DNA from: Planctomycetota bacterium | GTDB taxonomy: Bacteria > Planctomycetota > SZUA-567 > JAKLDR01 | Direction of reading: 5' to 3' | Length of the DNA: 48,745 nt | Assembly (NCBI GenBank): GCA_022703445.1 | Contig: JAKLDR010000022.1 | Location: 1-48,745 of the forward strand | Shown here: one piece after another, positions 1-8,370 of the stretch | Layout of the letters: every line of letters starts with the position of its first letter | Numbering within the stretch: the first letter of the stretch is position 1 | The notes under the pieces: model-generated | The model's database searches: none | What the model was told of the DNA's origin: nothing | Seen by the model: the letters and a program-made list of their open reading frames with translations, nothing else | Made by a program: the position numbers and the translations under genes

Positions 1-747
1 CTGAACGACCACACCGAGAGGAAAGGCGGCGCAGATTTGCAGTCGGCCCTCGCCGGGCTCTTCTCGGCAGGCTTGAACATCGATGCCCGACTGATCAGCA
101 ATCTCGAGATCGAAGGCCTAGTTCATCAGCAAGTTATCAACCCGGAATCTCTCCCCAGAGGATACGCCTACCTCTGGGAGACCATCGAGGCCGCGAGGAT
201 CAAGATCACCCTCGACCGCAGCCTGGAAACCGAGATCCAGGGCAGGATCGACAGGTTCTCGGCTTCGGACCTGGGGCAGAAGCTCAATCTGCAGTTCAAG
301 GCCGAGGCCGGCAGCAAGGGTACGTACCAGGTCACCGGCCGGAATCTGGTAGTGGCCGTCAAGGTGGTTGAGTTCCGGACCAACGTTCGGACGGAGACGG
401 TCACCGTGCGGCTCGGTAAGGATTTCCAGGGCGCCGACCAGGCGGGGGCTTTCGGATACATGGTGTCGGTGCAGTCCGGGGGCGTGGATTTGCCCGCCCG
501 CAGGGCCGAAGTCCTTCTCAGGAACCCGCGCGCACTCGATCCGGATGCCGGTGCATGGAAGGGCGCACTCGGTGCGGACGCCGTCAGGATCCACCTGGGG
601 CCGATTGTGGGTGAGAAATGCGATGTTGCGGTTGATACCGTCTACATTTCGGGATGGGACGCTGACAACCTGGCGTGCCAGGTGACGTTCCAGCGCAGCA
701 CCTGGACGTTGCGTCAGGTCGGCTGCGGCCTGGACACGGTGCGCTGA
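1..747 (+). CDS. Unknown protein, 5' end outside window
   Basis: The reading frame is open from the first base of the window to a TGA at 745-747, so the true start probably lies upstream; the internal TTG at 37 is only the first possible start seen here. About 248 residues are visible. I recognise no family. The C-terminal half is rich in beta-strand-like patterns and has three cysteines. It reads in the same direction as the tail-fibre-like and RHS genes that follow, but a strong promoter and a hairpin at 789-961 separate them, so it may belong to a different transcript. It could be a structural or adhesin-like component of the same accessory cluster; that is inference from position only. 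Confidence 0.55.
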   Translation: MNDHTERKGGADLQSALAGLFSAGLNIDARLISNLEIEGLVHQQVINPESLPRGYAYLWETIEAARIKITLDRSLETEIQGRIDRFSASDLGQKLNLQFKAEAGSKGTYQVTGRNLVVAVKVVEFRTNVRTETVTVRLGKDFQGADQAGAFGYMVSVQSGGVDLPARRAEVLLRNPRALDPDAGAWKGALGADAVRIHLGPIVGEKCDVAVDTVYISGWDADNLACQVTFQRSTWTLRQVGCGLDTVR

Positions 748-788
748 CGGGCCGCGCAGCGCGGATACGTATTATGGATATTACGCTC

Positions 789-817
789 TTGACAGGGACT
801 TGTCGCCGATGTATTAT
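789..817 (+). promoter_or_regulatory. Sigma70-type promoter of accessory cluster
   Basis: A perfect TTGACA at 789-794 is followed by a 17-bp spacer and TATTAT at 812-817. Transcription would start near 824 and run through a roughly 185-nt leader into the gene at 1009. It is among the best-matching promoters in the window. Confidence 0.7.
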
Positions 818-938
818 TGTGGCGGACGCACTGGGGGAGCATAGTGAGCACGAAGTTCGCGATTGGGGTCGAGCAAAGGCGGGTGAGCCTGTCCCCGTCA
901 CATGAGCGTCGCGCGTTGACCGAAAGCGGCACACCTGG

Positions 939-961
939 GGGCTCCGAAGGGATCGGAGCCC
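939..961 (+). terminator. Terminator-like hairpin in the leader
   Basis: A 9-bp perfect stem (GGGCTCCGA with TCGGAGCCC, 5-nt loop) is followed by a T-rich run at 965-971. It lies between the promoter at 789-817 and the start codon at 1009, so it would either attenuate the cluster or end a short leader RNA. I could not match the leader to a known riboswitch class. Confidence 0.45.
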
Positions 962-1008
962 TCGCTGTTTTCCGGGGTGGGAGTACGAACTGAAGAGGGA
1001 GAGGTGCG

Positions 1009-1545
1009 ATGGGGACTCAGACTGTGAACCTGGGGCTTGCAAAACCCGCTGCTGGCGAGACGCACTGGGCGACATCCCTGAACGCCAACTGGGACACTCT
1101 CGACGCCATGGCCTACGTGTCGACCCCGCTGTCCTGGAACATGCTGACAACCAAACCCGACACGGTCGGCCAGGGCACGTGGGCCGCCGCCCAGGGCAGC
1201 ACCCGGCTCTACGGCGGGGATTTCTCCAATACCACCACCACCGATGGCGACAACTTCACCTGCAACTTCCGCTGTCCCGCAGGCACCTACACCCTGCGGT
1301 TCAACGCCATCAAGTACTCGGACGCCGGGATCGTCAAGGTCTACATCGATGGCAACCAGGTGGGCACTGGAAGCGGCTACGACGAGTACGCCGCCTCCCT
1401 GGATGCCGTGAACATTGTGGAGATCAGCGGGCTGAGCCTGACGGCCGGCGAGCACACCCTGAAGTTCCAGCTTTCGGGCAAGAACGCCTCCGCGTCGAGC
1501 TACAGGTTCAGGACGTCGGGCATCTGGCTGCAGAGGACCGCCTGA
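1009..1545 (+). CDS. Tail-fibre-like protein, copy 1
   Basis: 178 residues, ATG preceded by GAGGGAGAGG. Residues 1-35 carry the pattern NLGLxKPxxGxxxW...NxNWDxLD, which recurs at the N-termini of phage tail-fibre or tail-spike proteins. The remainder is a beta-sandwich-like domain with TYTLRF and KVYIDGNQVG strands, resembling carbohydrate-binding or jelly-roll modules. It has no signal peptide. It is about 60-65% identical by eye to the next gene, whose start overlaps its stop (TGATG at 1543-1547), so the pair is a tandem duplication and probably translationally coupled. A role as a surface-binding or receptor-recognising part of an injection or adhesion device is inference. Confidence 0.65.
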   Translation: MGTQTVNLGLAKPAAGETHWATSLNANWDTLDAMAYVSTPLSWNMLTTKPDTVGQGTWAAAQGSTRLYGGDFSNTTTTDGDNFTCNFRCPAGTYTLRFNAIKYSDAGIVKVYIDGNQVGTGSGYDEYAASLDAVNIVEISGLSLTAGEHTLKFQLSGKNASASSYRFRTSGIWLQRTA

Positions 1546-2081
1546 TGAGTACCCAAACGACGAACCTGGGGCTGACCAAACCGTCCCCCGGCCACACCAG
1601 TTGGTCGGCGGCAGTGAACCAGAACTGGGACACGCTCGATTCCATGGCCTACGTGTCGACGTGCATCTCCTGGAACCTGTTGACCGGCCAGCCCGACACG
1701 ATCGGACAAGGCACCTGGACCCGGGTGCAATCCAGCGACCGGCTCTACTGCGGGGAGTTCCGGAATCCCACCGTGGACGACGGCGACAATTTCACCTGCA
1801 AGTTCCGGTGTCCGGCAGGGACCTATACGCTGCGCTTCCACGCTGGCAAGAACACCGACGGAGGCATCGTCAAGGTCTACCTGGACGGGAGCCAGATCGG
1901 AGCCTCTTCGGGCTACGACACGTATTCGTCGCCGAAGAACGTGATGAACGTGGAGGAGATAACCGGCCTGGCCATCGATGCCGGCGAACACTCCCTGCAG
2001 TTCATCCTGGACGGAACGAACCCCTCCTCGGGGCTGTATCGCTTCCGCACCTCGGGGATCTGGCTGCAGCGGACTGCGTGA
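1545..2081 (+). CDS. Tail-fibre-like protein, copy 2
   Basis: 178 residues and a paralogue of the preceding gene along its whole length, ending with the same RTSGIWLQRTA. I chose the ATG at 1545-1547 because it overlaps the upstream TGA by one base and restores the shared N-terminal NLGLTKPSPG...NQNWDTLDS pattern; the frame is open further upstream but that part is a shadow of copy 1. The two copies differ mainly on surface-loop positions around residues 55-75 and 115-130, as expected if each recognises a different ligand. It sits directly upstream of the GIY-YIG-like gene (14-bp gap). Confidence 0.65.
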   Translation: MSTQTTNLGLTKPSPGHTSWSAAVNQNWDTLDSMAYVSTCISWNLLTGQPDTIGQGTWTRVQSSDRLYCGEFRNPTVDDGDNFTCKFRCPAGTYTLRFHAGKNTDGGIVKVYLDGSQIGASSGYDTYSSPKNVMNVEEITGLAIDAGEHSLQFILDGTNPSSGLYRFRTSGIWLQRTA

Positions 2082-2095
2082 GGGAGACGACTGCG

Positions 2096-2443
2096 ATGGC
2101 TGGACAAATGGAAGTCATGTGGCGCGGTGGCAGTGGACGACAGTACGAGTACTTCGTCTACGGGATTTCCCCCAACTTCGATCCAAAGCAGGACGGCAAC
2201 TACATCTTTGCCCGCGAGGATGGTGTCGGAGGATGGGCGCCAGTCTACATCGGGCAAGGAGACCTGAAGGAACGAACGGAGAACCATCACAAGGCGTACT
2301 GCATCACCGCCAAGGGAGCAACACACGTGCACGCTCACCTCAACGCCGAGGAGAAGAGCAGATTGGCCGAGGAGCAGGACCTGCTCGCAGGTCATCCGGA
2401 GGCGCATGCGCCCACCGGCTGCAACGAGAAGGAAGGTGGCTGA
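2096..2443 (+). CDS. GIY-YIG-like small protein
   Basis: 115 residues. The centre reads VYIGQGDLKERTENH followed by an alpha-helical stretch with H(V/A)H and EEKSRLAEEQDLL, and it ends near PTGCNEKEGG. This order (YIG strand, Arg-containing helix, conserved Glu, terminal CN) matches the GIY-YIG nuclease fold as found in small stand-alone proteins. The first GIY element is degenerate, since F-A-R replaces the usual G-I-Y, so catalysis is uncertain. The start is the ATG at 2096, after AGGGAGACGAC. It is followed one base after its stop by the next gene, so it belongs to the same transcript as the tail-fibre-like pair. Confidence 0.55.
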   Translation: MAGQMEVMWRGGSGRQYEYFVYGISPNFDPKQDGNYIFAREDGVGGWAPVYIGQGDLKERTENHHKAYCITAKGATHVHAHLNAEEKSRLAEEQDLLAGHPEAHAPTGCNEKEGG

Positions 2444-2444
2444 G

Positions 2445-2639
2445 ATGAGGGTCGAAGTCTACAGCGACAAGTTCGTGACCCACAACAACCCCAGCGGCCG
2501 GCAAGTCGTGGATACAAGCGACCCCAGGATGAGGAAGCTGCTGGGAGCGCGGGTCATCGAGGAGTTGGAGTCCGGAGCCGAAGTGGCCGCCCCACCGGCC
2601 GCGACTCAGGCCACCCCCCCCAAGCGCAAGAAGAAGTAG
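2445..2639 (+). CDS. Small Lys-tailed protein
   Basis: 64 residues starting at the ATG at 2445, which has GGAAGG 10 bp upstream and lies one base after the previous stop. The protein is polar, has no membrane segment, and ends in a proline/alanine stretch then KRKKK. I do not recognise it. The N-terminal half (VYSDKFVTHNN...RQVVDTSDPRM) could be a small strand-helix domain. Its place immediately before the RHS gene would suit a chaperone, adaptor or structural part of the cluster, but nothing in the sequence proves that. Confidence 0.5.
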   Translation: MRVEVYSDKFVTHNNPSGRQVVDTSDPRMRKLLGARVIEELESGAEVAAPPAATQATPPKRKKK

Positions 2640-2662
2640 CCCGGCAACCCGGGCGCGAGGAA

Positions 2663-2687
2663 CGCAGCCGCGGATTCCCCGGCTGCG
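2663..2687 (+). promoter_or_regulatory. Hairpin before the RHS gene
   Basis: An 8-bp perfect stem (CGCAGCCG with CGGCTGCG) lies in the 78-bp gap before the RHS start. There is no T-tract after it, so it is more likely an RNA processing or attenuation structure than a full terminator. The RHS ribosome site AGGAGA follows at about 2705. Confidence 0.35.
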
Positions 2688-2717
2688 GATCGTCACATCT
2701 GCACAGGAGACTGACCG

Positions 2718-5700
2718 ATGCCGGTGATCAGGATATTCGAGCCGATTCGTGGACAGGACGGGCAGGACACGGGGACGAGTTCGGATCCGTATTTGTACGG
2801 GGTGGGGAGCGACGGGGGCATAACGGTCAGTCGGAAGAGCAGTTTCGTGGCCAAGGCCAGCATCAGTGGTGGTGCGGCCAGCGACATCAAGTGGTACCCG
2901 TACAGTCGGGACTGGGAGAGCACGGATCTCTACTACAGCGAGGACGGGGATGGGGTGGAAGGGGATGTCAAGCAGGTAAACGTGCTGGTCATGAACCCGC
3001 CGGAGTCTTATGGCGGGGATTTCATCTATGACGAGATCTATGCGGACTACGCCTACTACGACGGCAGCATCCCGTACCCGTGTGTGCATGCCGACTGGTG
3101 GGAGAAGATCGTCGTTAACGTCGTCTCGGGCAAGGCCGCGGTGAAGGCGCTTTACATGGAGGGGGAGGATTGCGACTGCGGCTGTGAGAAGAAGATCAAC
3201 GCCAAGCGCCTCAAGGCTGGTCCTACGGAGACCGGGCTGACGTGTGCGGACACGGAGGATTTGCAGACGTGTCTGGGGCCCATTTGTCTGGGCGTGGTGC
3301 ACATTGAGGGTGACTTCCAGGACGTGGAGGACGGGAATCGTGCGGGGCGCGGGAGTCATGCCAAGTGGACGCGGCACATCAACAAGCACTCTGACGGCAA
3401 GCGGGTGCTGGTGGTGCAGCAGGATGGGAGCAAGGCGGTCTTCATTAAGCGCAACGACACCGGCAAGTGGGAGATCAAGGGCAAGTACAATGCGGCGCTG
3501 GCCCAGAGCGGCAGCGAGTTCATCGAGCAGGTGCCTGGCGGTGGGGATTGGAGGACGCAGTACACGTATGACGTATACGGCAATCTCCGGCAGGTCTTGA
3601 ACCGCAACAACAAGGTGCTTTACTACAACTACGATTACTCGGCGGCTGACTCCGGCTGGCGTGGCCGGCTACAGAGCATCAGCGGGGACTTGAAGGTCAT
3701 CCCCTACTTCTTCTACGACGGCAATGGCCGTTACGCGAGCACCAAGCTGGAGGGGTCGGAGACGGGGTGGGCGAGCTACTTCAGCTACGACGTCAACAAC
3801 CGGATGAGCCAGGTCAAGGGTCCGACGGGGTGCGTGCACCAGTTCGGGTGGGACCACACCAATGGCCGGGTCACGAACGTCACGGATCCGGAAGGCTACA
3901 CCACCTACCTTGAATTCAACGATGCCTACGGGGCGGTCTCGAAGATCGTGGAGCCGTTGGACCGGAGCAGTTACTACCAGTGGGACACGGCCACACGGGT
4001 GAGGAGGGAGACGGACCTTCTGGGGCGGGTGAGCTACTACCGCTACGCGGGTGCGGGAGTGGATCTGGATGTCGACGCTCTGGGCAACGCGACGCAGCGC
4101 GGGTTCGACGCCTACGGGAACGTGATCGCCTCTGTGGACCAGAGGGGGAACTCTAGCTACTACGTCTACGAGGCCTACAATCTGCTTCGGACGAAGGATG
4201 CTTTGGGCCACGAGAGCTACTACCGCTACGATGCGAACAATTACCGGATTGCGTCGATAGACGCCCTGTTCCACGGGACATACTACGCCTACGATGTCTA
4301 CGGCAATCAGACGGCGGTGCAGGATGCTCTGGGCGGGGTGAGCTACTTCATCTACGACTCGAACGGTTTCCGGGTGGCGGCGATTGATCCATTGAATCAC
4401 GGCACCTACTTCGGCTACGACAGCTGGGGCCGGCAGACGGTGCAGATGGACGCGCTGCGAAATGCCAGTTACTACAGTTACGACATCCTGGGGAACCAGG
4501 GGCGGGTGGTGGATGCCAGGGGCAACGCCACATACTTCGAGTATGACCTGAACGGGCGGCAGACGAGGGTGAAGAACGCGCTGCTTTACAGCCGGCAGTC
4601 TGGCTACGATGGGCGGGGGCTCAGGACGGTCGAGATCGACGAACTGGGAAACGCGGCGTACTTCGGTTTCAACGGGCTGCAGCAGTTGACCCGGAGCACG
4701 GATTTCGCGAACAACGCCACGCTGTTCGGGTACGACCTGGTGGGGAACCGGACGCGGGTCGAGGACCCGACCGGTTCGACGACTTACTATCACTGCGATG
4801 AACTCAACCGCCAGAAGTGCGTGGAGGATGCGCTCGCGGCCAAGATCTACTTCGAGTACGACGCGGTGGGCAATCAGAGCAGGACGAAGGACCCGTTGGG
4901 GCGTTCTACGCTGGCGTACTTCGATGCGCTGAACCGGCAGGTGAAGACGGTTTACGCCGATGGGTCGGAGAGCACGACGGAGGAGTTCGACGCGGTCGGG
5001 AACGTGCTTCATGCGCTCGATCAGCTGGGGCGTTCGTCGCGGTCGAGCTACGATGAGCTCAACCGGGTGACGGCGCAGTCGTCGGCGGAGCTTGGATGGG
5101 GTTATCAGGCTTACGGAGAGACTGTTTACGGCGGGCACGATCCGCTGCTCTTCAGCTACTTCCGGTACGACAAGGCCAGCAACCGGACGGCGGTGATCGA
5201 CGGGCGGTTCCACGGATCGTACTTCGCCTACGACGAGCTGAACCGGGTGGCCGTGCAGTGGACGCAGACGGCCGCTGGGGCGTATTTCCTGGTGGACGAG
5301 GCCGCGAGCTACTTTGGTTACGACGAGGTGGGTAACCGGGTCAGGGCCAAGGATCCGAACGGCAACGCCACCTACTTCCACTTCGACAAGCTCAACCGGA
5401 TGGACTGGCAGAAGGACCAGGCCGGGTACTACACCTACTACGAGTACACAGCGCGCAATGAGCAGTCCAAGGTCAAGAACCCGCGAGGGGCCGAGACGCA
5501 GAGCATCTTCGACGCGGCTGGGAGGCTTACGACCTCCATCGACCCGCTCAACATCTCGACCTACTTCCAGTACGATGCGGCCGGGCGGCGCACGCTAACG
5601 CATCTGGCCGCGCTCGACCAGGTGACCTACCTGGTTTACGACAAGGTCGGGCGGCAGACGCACGTTAAGACGATGCCCGACGGTTCGACGATCTACGACA

Positions 5701-8363
5701 CCGAGACGGTCTACGACGCGGCGGGGCAGACCGTGCGGGCGGTGAACCCCAGGGGCTACGCAGTCTACTTCGAGTACGACCTCGTGGGACGGCAGCAGAA
5801 GGTCAGGAACGCGCTCCTCAACGAGACCTACTTCGGCTACGACGTGGTGGGCAACAGGACCTTCGCTGTTTCCCCGCGGGGCTACGGCTCCTACTTTGGC
5901 TATGACGCAGCGAATCGCCTTGCTGTGTCTCAGGACGCGGAGAACGTCTTGGGGTACTTCGGGTACGACCGTAACGGAAATCGGACGGCGGTGGTGGTGG
6001 GAACCGGATCTGAAGCCAGGAGCACCTACTTCGCCTTCGACAGCCTGAACCGCTTGGTGGCCGTCCGGGCGCCGGACAGCGGGGTCACCGTCTTCTGCTA
6101 CGACAAGAACGGCAACCGGACCATCGAGACGGACCCGCTCTCGCGGTCGACCTACTACGGCTACAACGAGCGGAACGAGTTGGTCAGGGTCCAGGACGCC
6201 TTGGTCAAGACCGCCTACTACGAGTACAGTTCGACGGGGAGCCTGTCGAAGTCCACGAGTCCGGAGAACCGGGTCGGGCAGTTCGAATACGACCTTGCGG
6301 AGCGGCGGACGAGGGCCTACTATAGTGATGGCTACGCGGCGTACTTCGGCTACGACGCCGCTGGCAACATGCTCACGGCCCAGGAGGCGACAGTAGGGAC
6401 CGTGTACTTCGCGTTTGACCGGATGAACCGGGCCACGGCCCAGAAGTTCGCCGTGGGCGGGGCGGCCTATTACTTCTACGACGCCAACTCCAACCGTACC
6501 CGGATCGCTTACCCGTCCGGCGGTGCGGCTTACTACACGTTCGACGAACTCGACCGGATGAGTTCGATCAAGAGCCCGGCCGGGTACACCACGAGCTACA
6601 CCTTCGACAAGTCCGGCAACCGGACCAAGTCCGTCTGGGGCAACGGGGCCTGGACGTACTACACTTTCGACAGCGCCGAGCGGATCTCGTCCATCCGGCA
6701 CTTCGATGACGGTGGTTTGGGGATCGCCTACTTCGACTACGGGCGCGACGGGCGGGGGAACATAACCGAGATCGCCCGGCTTGATGGGGTCACGACCTAC
6801 TACGGATACGACCTGGCCGACCGGCTCTCCTCCGAAGTCTGGAAGAGTGCCGCCGGCGCGAGCATCTACGCCTTCGAGTGGGACTACGACCTGGCCGGCA
6901 ACCGACTCTCGGGCACCGAGCAGGGCCAGAACATCGCCTGGGCCTACAACGCCGCCGGGGCCATCATCAGCCGCGTCGACGATTCGGGCTCGACCTACTA
7001 CATTTATGACCTCGATGGGAACCTCGAAGTGCTCATGGCCCCGGGCGGTGCCGTCACCTACTTCGAGCACGGCGCCCACGGCCTCGTCACCAAGATCAAA
7101 CCCTTGGGCGGCACCGAGATCTCCTTCGGCTACGATGCTCTCCTCCGGCGCACCAAGATGGTCCAGGGAGCGGTGACGACGAGCTTCAAGCATGACGGCT
7201 TGGACCTGCTCGAGGTCTCGGACGCCTCAGGCAACCTGACCAAGCTCGCCCACGGCTACAAGACCGTCGACGGCATCGGCTCGGTGGTCGAGATCGAAAA
7301 GAATGGCGCGCGATACTACCTGCACCAGGACCACCGCGGAACGACCTACAAGATCACGGACTCTGCGGGTGACCCCGTCTGGACCGGGCTCTGCGACTCC
7401 TGGGGCAACAGTATCAGCGAGACTGGCTCCAACCCATCCCTCTTCTGGTACCAGGGACAAGCTTGGTGGAAGGTGACCGTCGGCAGCACACGCCTTTACG
7501 TGTCTCCTACCCGTCTGTATGCGGTGGAACTCGGTGTCTTCGTAGATAAGGAACGTGGCTCCAATTACCGATACTGCTTCAACAATCCTGTGAGGTGGGC
7601 AGATCCCGATGGCCACGGTGAGGACCAAACCGATAACAAGTCCAAAGAGCCAGATCTAGACGCCAAGTACGAGGAGACGCTAGGCCAAGAGGCGAAAACG
7701 TTCCTAGACACACAGAAGGCTGAGTTCGCAGCATGGCACCAGAAAGCGAAAGAGATTTGGAAGGAGAAACTGGACTCTCCGGCGGGACCCACGGCAAGCG
7801 CTCCTGCGAACCAGGGACGGACTGGGAATACACGGGTGTTTGCACCCAATAATGCCGGCCTTGGAGATGCCTGGGCCCTTAGAATTAGGGCAAAGAAGGT
7901 CAAGGATGAGGATCCGAACAATAAGTGTTGGCAAGTCGAAATGGGGGTTGTCACGACGAAGATAGAGTCGTGGTATGTGGCCAGTGAAGCAGCTGACAAG
8001 GCCGTGAAGTGCAAGACCATAAAAGGGCACGAGCTCAAGCATATGACAACAACAGTTCGTGCCATGTACGATGTTGTAACTGAGCTTCGGAAGACTAGGG
8101 ATGACTATGTCAAGGCTGGGGGAAGTGACTGCCTGACTGAGGAAGAGGCCACGTATCTTGCGAATCTCCTTACAGTGACGAATTCACAGTTCTTGAGCCA
8201 ACTGCATGTTGACAATTTTCAGTGGGATGTTTCCGATTATGCAGACGAGGGCCAGAAGAAGACCGCGGAAGCGTCACGTGAAGCCGCTCAGAAACGTCTT
8301 GATCAGGACAAGAAGACGATCCAGGATGTCGCGAAGCAGGATCCGCGGGAGAAGAAAGAGTAG
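2718..8363 (+). CDS. RHS/YD-repeat polymorphic toxin with HExxH C-terminus
   Basis: 1,881 residues, no signal peptide. Residues 1-280 are a unique head with a CDCGC cysteine cluster. From about residue 280 to 1,560 there are more than 50 YD-type repeats, about 21 residues each, unusually aromatic (YFxYD, YYxYD). A degenerate RHS core follows (HQDHRGTTY, then NPVRWADPDG near residue 1,623-1,632), where such proteins usually switch to a variable toxin tip. The last 250 residues are lysine-rich and unlike the shell; they contain HELKH at residues 1,771-1,775 (8028-8042), the zinc-metallopeptidase HExxH motif, in a context recalling DUF922-like peptidases. Base composition from about 7,400 on is clearly more AT-rich than the repeat region, consistent with a swapped tip. 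Known family: RHS shells encapsulate and deliver C-terminal toxins. Inferred: the tip is a peptidase toxin and the next gene its antidote. Confidence 0.85.
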   Translation: MPVIRIFEPIRGQDGQDTGTSSDPYLYGVGSDGGITVSRKSSFVAKASISGGAASDIKWYPYSRDWESTDLYYSEDGDGVEGDVKQVNVLVMNPPESYGGDFIYDEIYADYAYYDGSIPYPCVHADWWEKIVVNVVSGKAAVKALYMEGEDCDCGCEKKINAKRLKAGPTETGLTCADTEDLQTCLGPICLGVVHIEGDFQDVEDGNRAGRGSHAKWTRHINKHSDGKRVLVVQQDGSKAVFIKRNDTGKWEIKGKYNAALAQSGSEFIEQVPGGGDWRTQYTYDVYGNLRQVLNRNNKVLYYNYDYSAADSGWRGRLQSISGDLKVIPYFFYDGNGRYASTKLEGSETGWASYFSYDVNNRMSQVKGPTGCVHQFGWDHTNGRVTNVTDPEGYTTYLEFNDAYGAVSKIVEPLDRSSYYQWDTATRVRRETDLLGRVSYYRYAGAGVDLDVDALGNATQRGFDAYGNVIASVDQRGNSSYYVYEAYNLLRTKDALGHESYYRYDANNYRIASIDALFHGTYYAYDVYGNQTAVQDALGGVSYFIYDSNGFRVAAIDPLNHGTYFGYDSWGRQTVQMDALRNASYYSYDILGNQGRVVDARGNATYFEYDLNGRQTRVKNALLYSRQSGYDGRGLRTVEIDELGNAAYFGFNGLQQLTRSTDFANNATLFGYDLVGNRTRVEDPTGSTTYYHCDELNRQKCVEDALAAKIYFEYDAVGNQSRTKDPLGRSTLAYFDALNRQVKTVYADGSESTTEEFDAVGNVLHALDQLGRSSRSSYDELNRVTAQSSAELGWGYQAYGETVYGGHDPLLFSYFRYDKASNRTAVIDGRFHGSYFAYDELNRVAVQWTQTAAGAYFLVDEAASYFGYDEVGNRVRAKDPNGNATYFHFDKLNRMDWQKDQAGYYTYYEYTARNEQSKVKNPRGAETQSIFDAAGRLTTSIDPLNISTYFQYDAAGRRTLTHLAALDQVTYLVYDKVGRQTHVKTMPDGSTIYDTETVYDAAGQTVRAVNPRGYAVYFEYDLVGRQQKVRNALLNETYFGYDVVGNRTFAVSPRGYGSYFGYDAANRLAVSQDAENVLGYFGYDRNGNRTAVVVGTGSEARSTYFAFDSLNRLVAVRAPDSGVTVFCYDKNGNRTIETDPLSRSTYYGYNERNELVRVQDALVKTAYYEYSSTGSLSKSTSPENRVGQFEYDLAERRTRAYYSDGYAAYFGYDAAGNMLTAQEATVGTVYFAFDRMNRATAQKFAVGGAAYYFYDANSNRTRIAYPSGGAAYYTFDELDRMSSIKSPAGYTTSYTFDKSGNRTKSVWGNGAWTYYTFDSAERISSIRHFDDGGLGIAYFDYGRDGRGNITEIARLDGVTTYYGYDLADRLSSEVWKSAAGASIYAFEWDYDLAGNRLSGTEQGQNIAWAYNAAGAIISRVDDSGSTYYIYDLDGNLEVLMAPGGAVTYFEHGAHGLVTKIKPLGGTEISFGYDALLRRTKMVQGAVTTSFKHDGLDLLEVSDASGNLTKLAHGYKTVDGIGSVVEIEKNGARYYLHQDHRGTTYKITDSAGDPVWTGLCDSWGNSISETGSNPSLFWYQGQAWWKVTVGSTRLYVSPTRLYAVELGVFVDKERGSNYRYCFNNPVRWADPDGHGEDQTDNKSKEPDLDAKYEETLGQEAKTFLDTQKAEFAAWHQKAKEIWKEKLDSPAGPTASAPANQGRTGNTRVFAPNNAGLGDAWALRIRAKKVKDEDPNNKCWQVEMGVVTTKIESWYVASEAADKAVKCKTIKGHELKHMTTTVRAMYDVVTELRKTRDDYVKAGGSDCLTEEEATYLANLLTVTNSQFLSQLHVDNFQWDVSDYADEGQKKTAEASREAAQKRLDQDKKTIQDVAKQDPREKKE

Positions 8364-8370
8364 AGGGCAG

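Noticed and set aside
830..975. Known riboswitch in the leader (cyclic di-GMP class I considered because of GCAAAGG)
   Set aside because: The conserved core order and partner helices of that class are not present; only an undefined leader with a hairpin is supported.
3669..7193. Long minus-strand open frames (570 and 532 codons) opposite the RHS gene
   Set aside because: They mirror the strongly biased codon use and the repeats of the plus-strand gene, have no ribosome sites, and their residues are a repetitive Val/Arg/Pro pattern.
2718..7200. Regular spacing of about 60 bp that could suggest a CRISPR array or satellite DNA
   Set aside because: The period comes from YD repeats in a continuous protein frame; units vary in sequence and there are no identical repeats with unique spacers.
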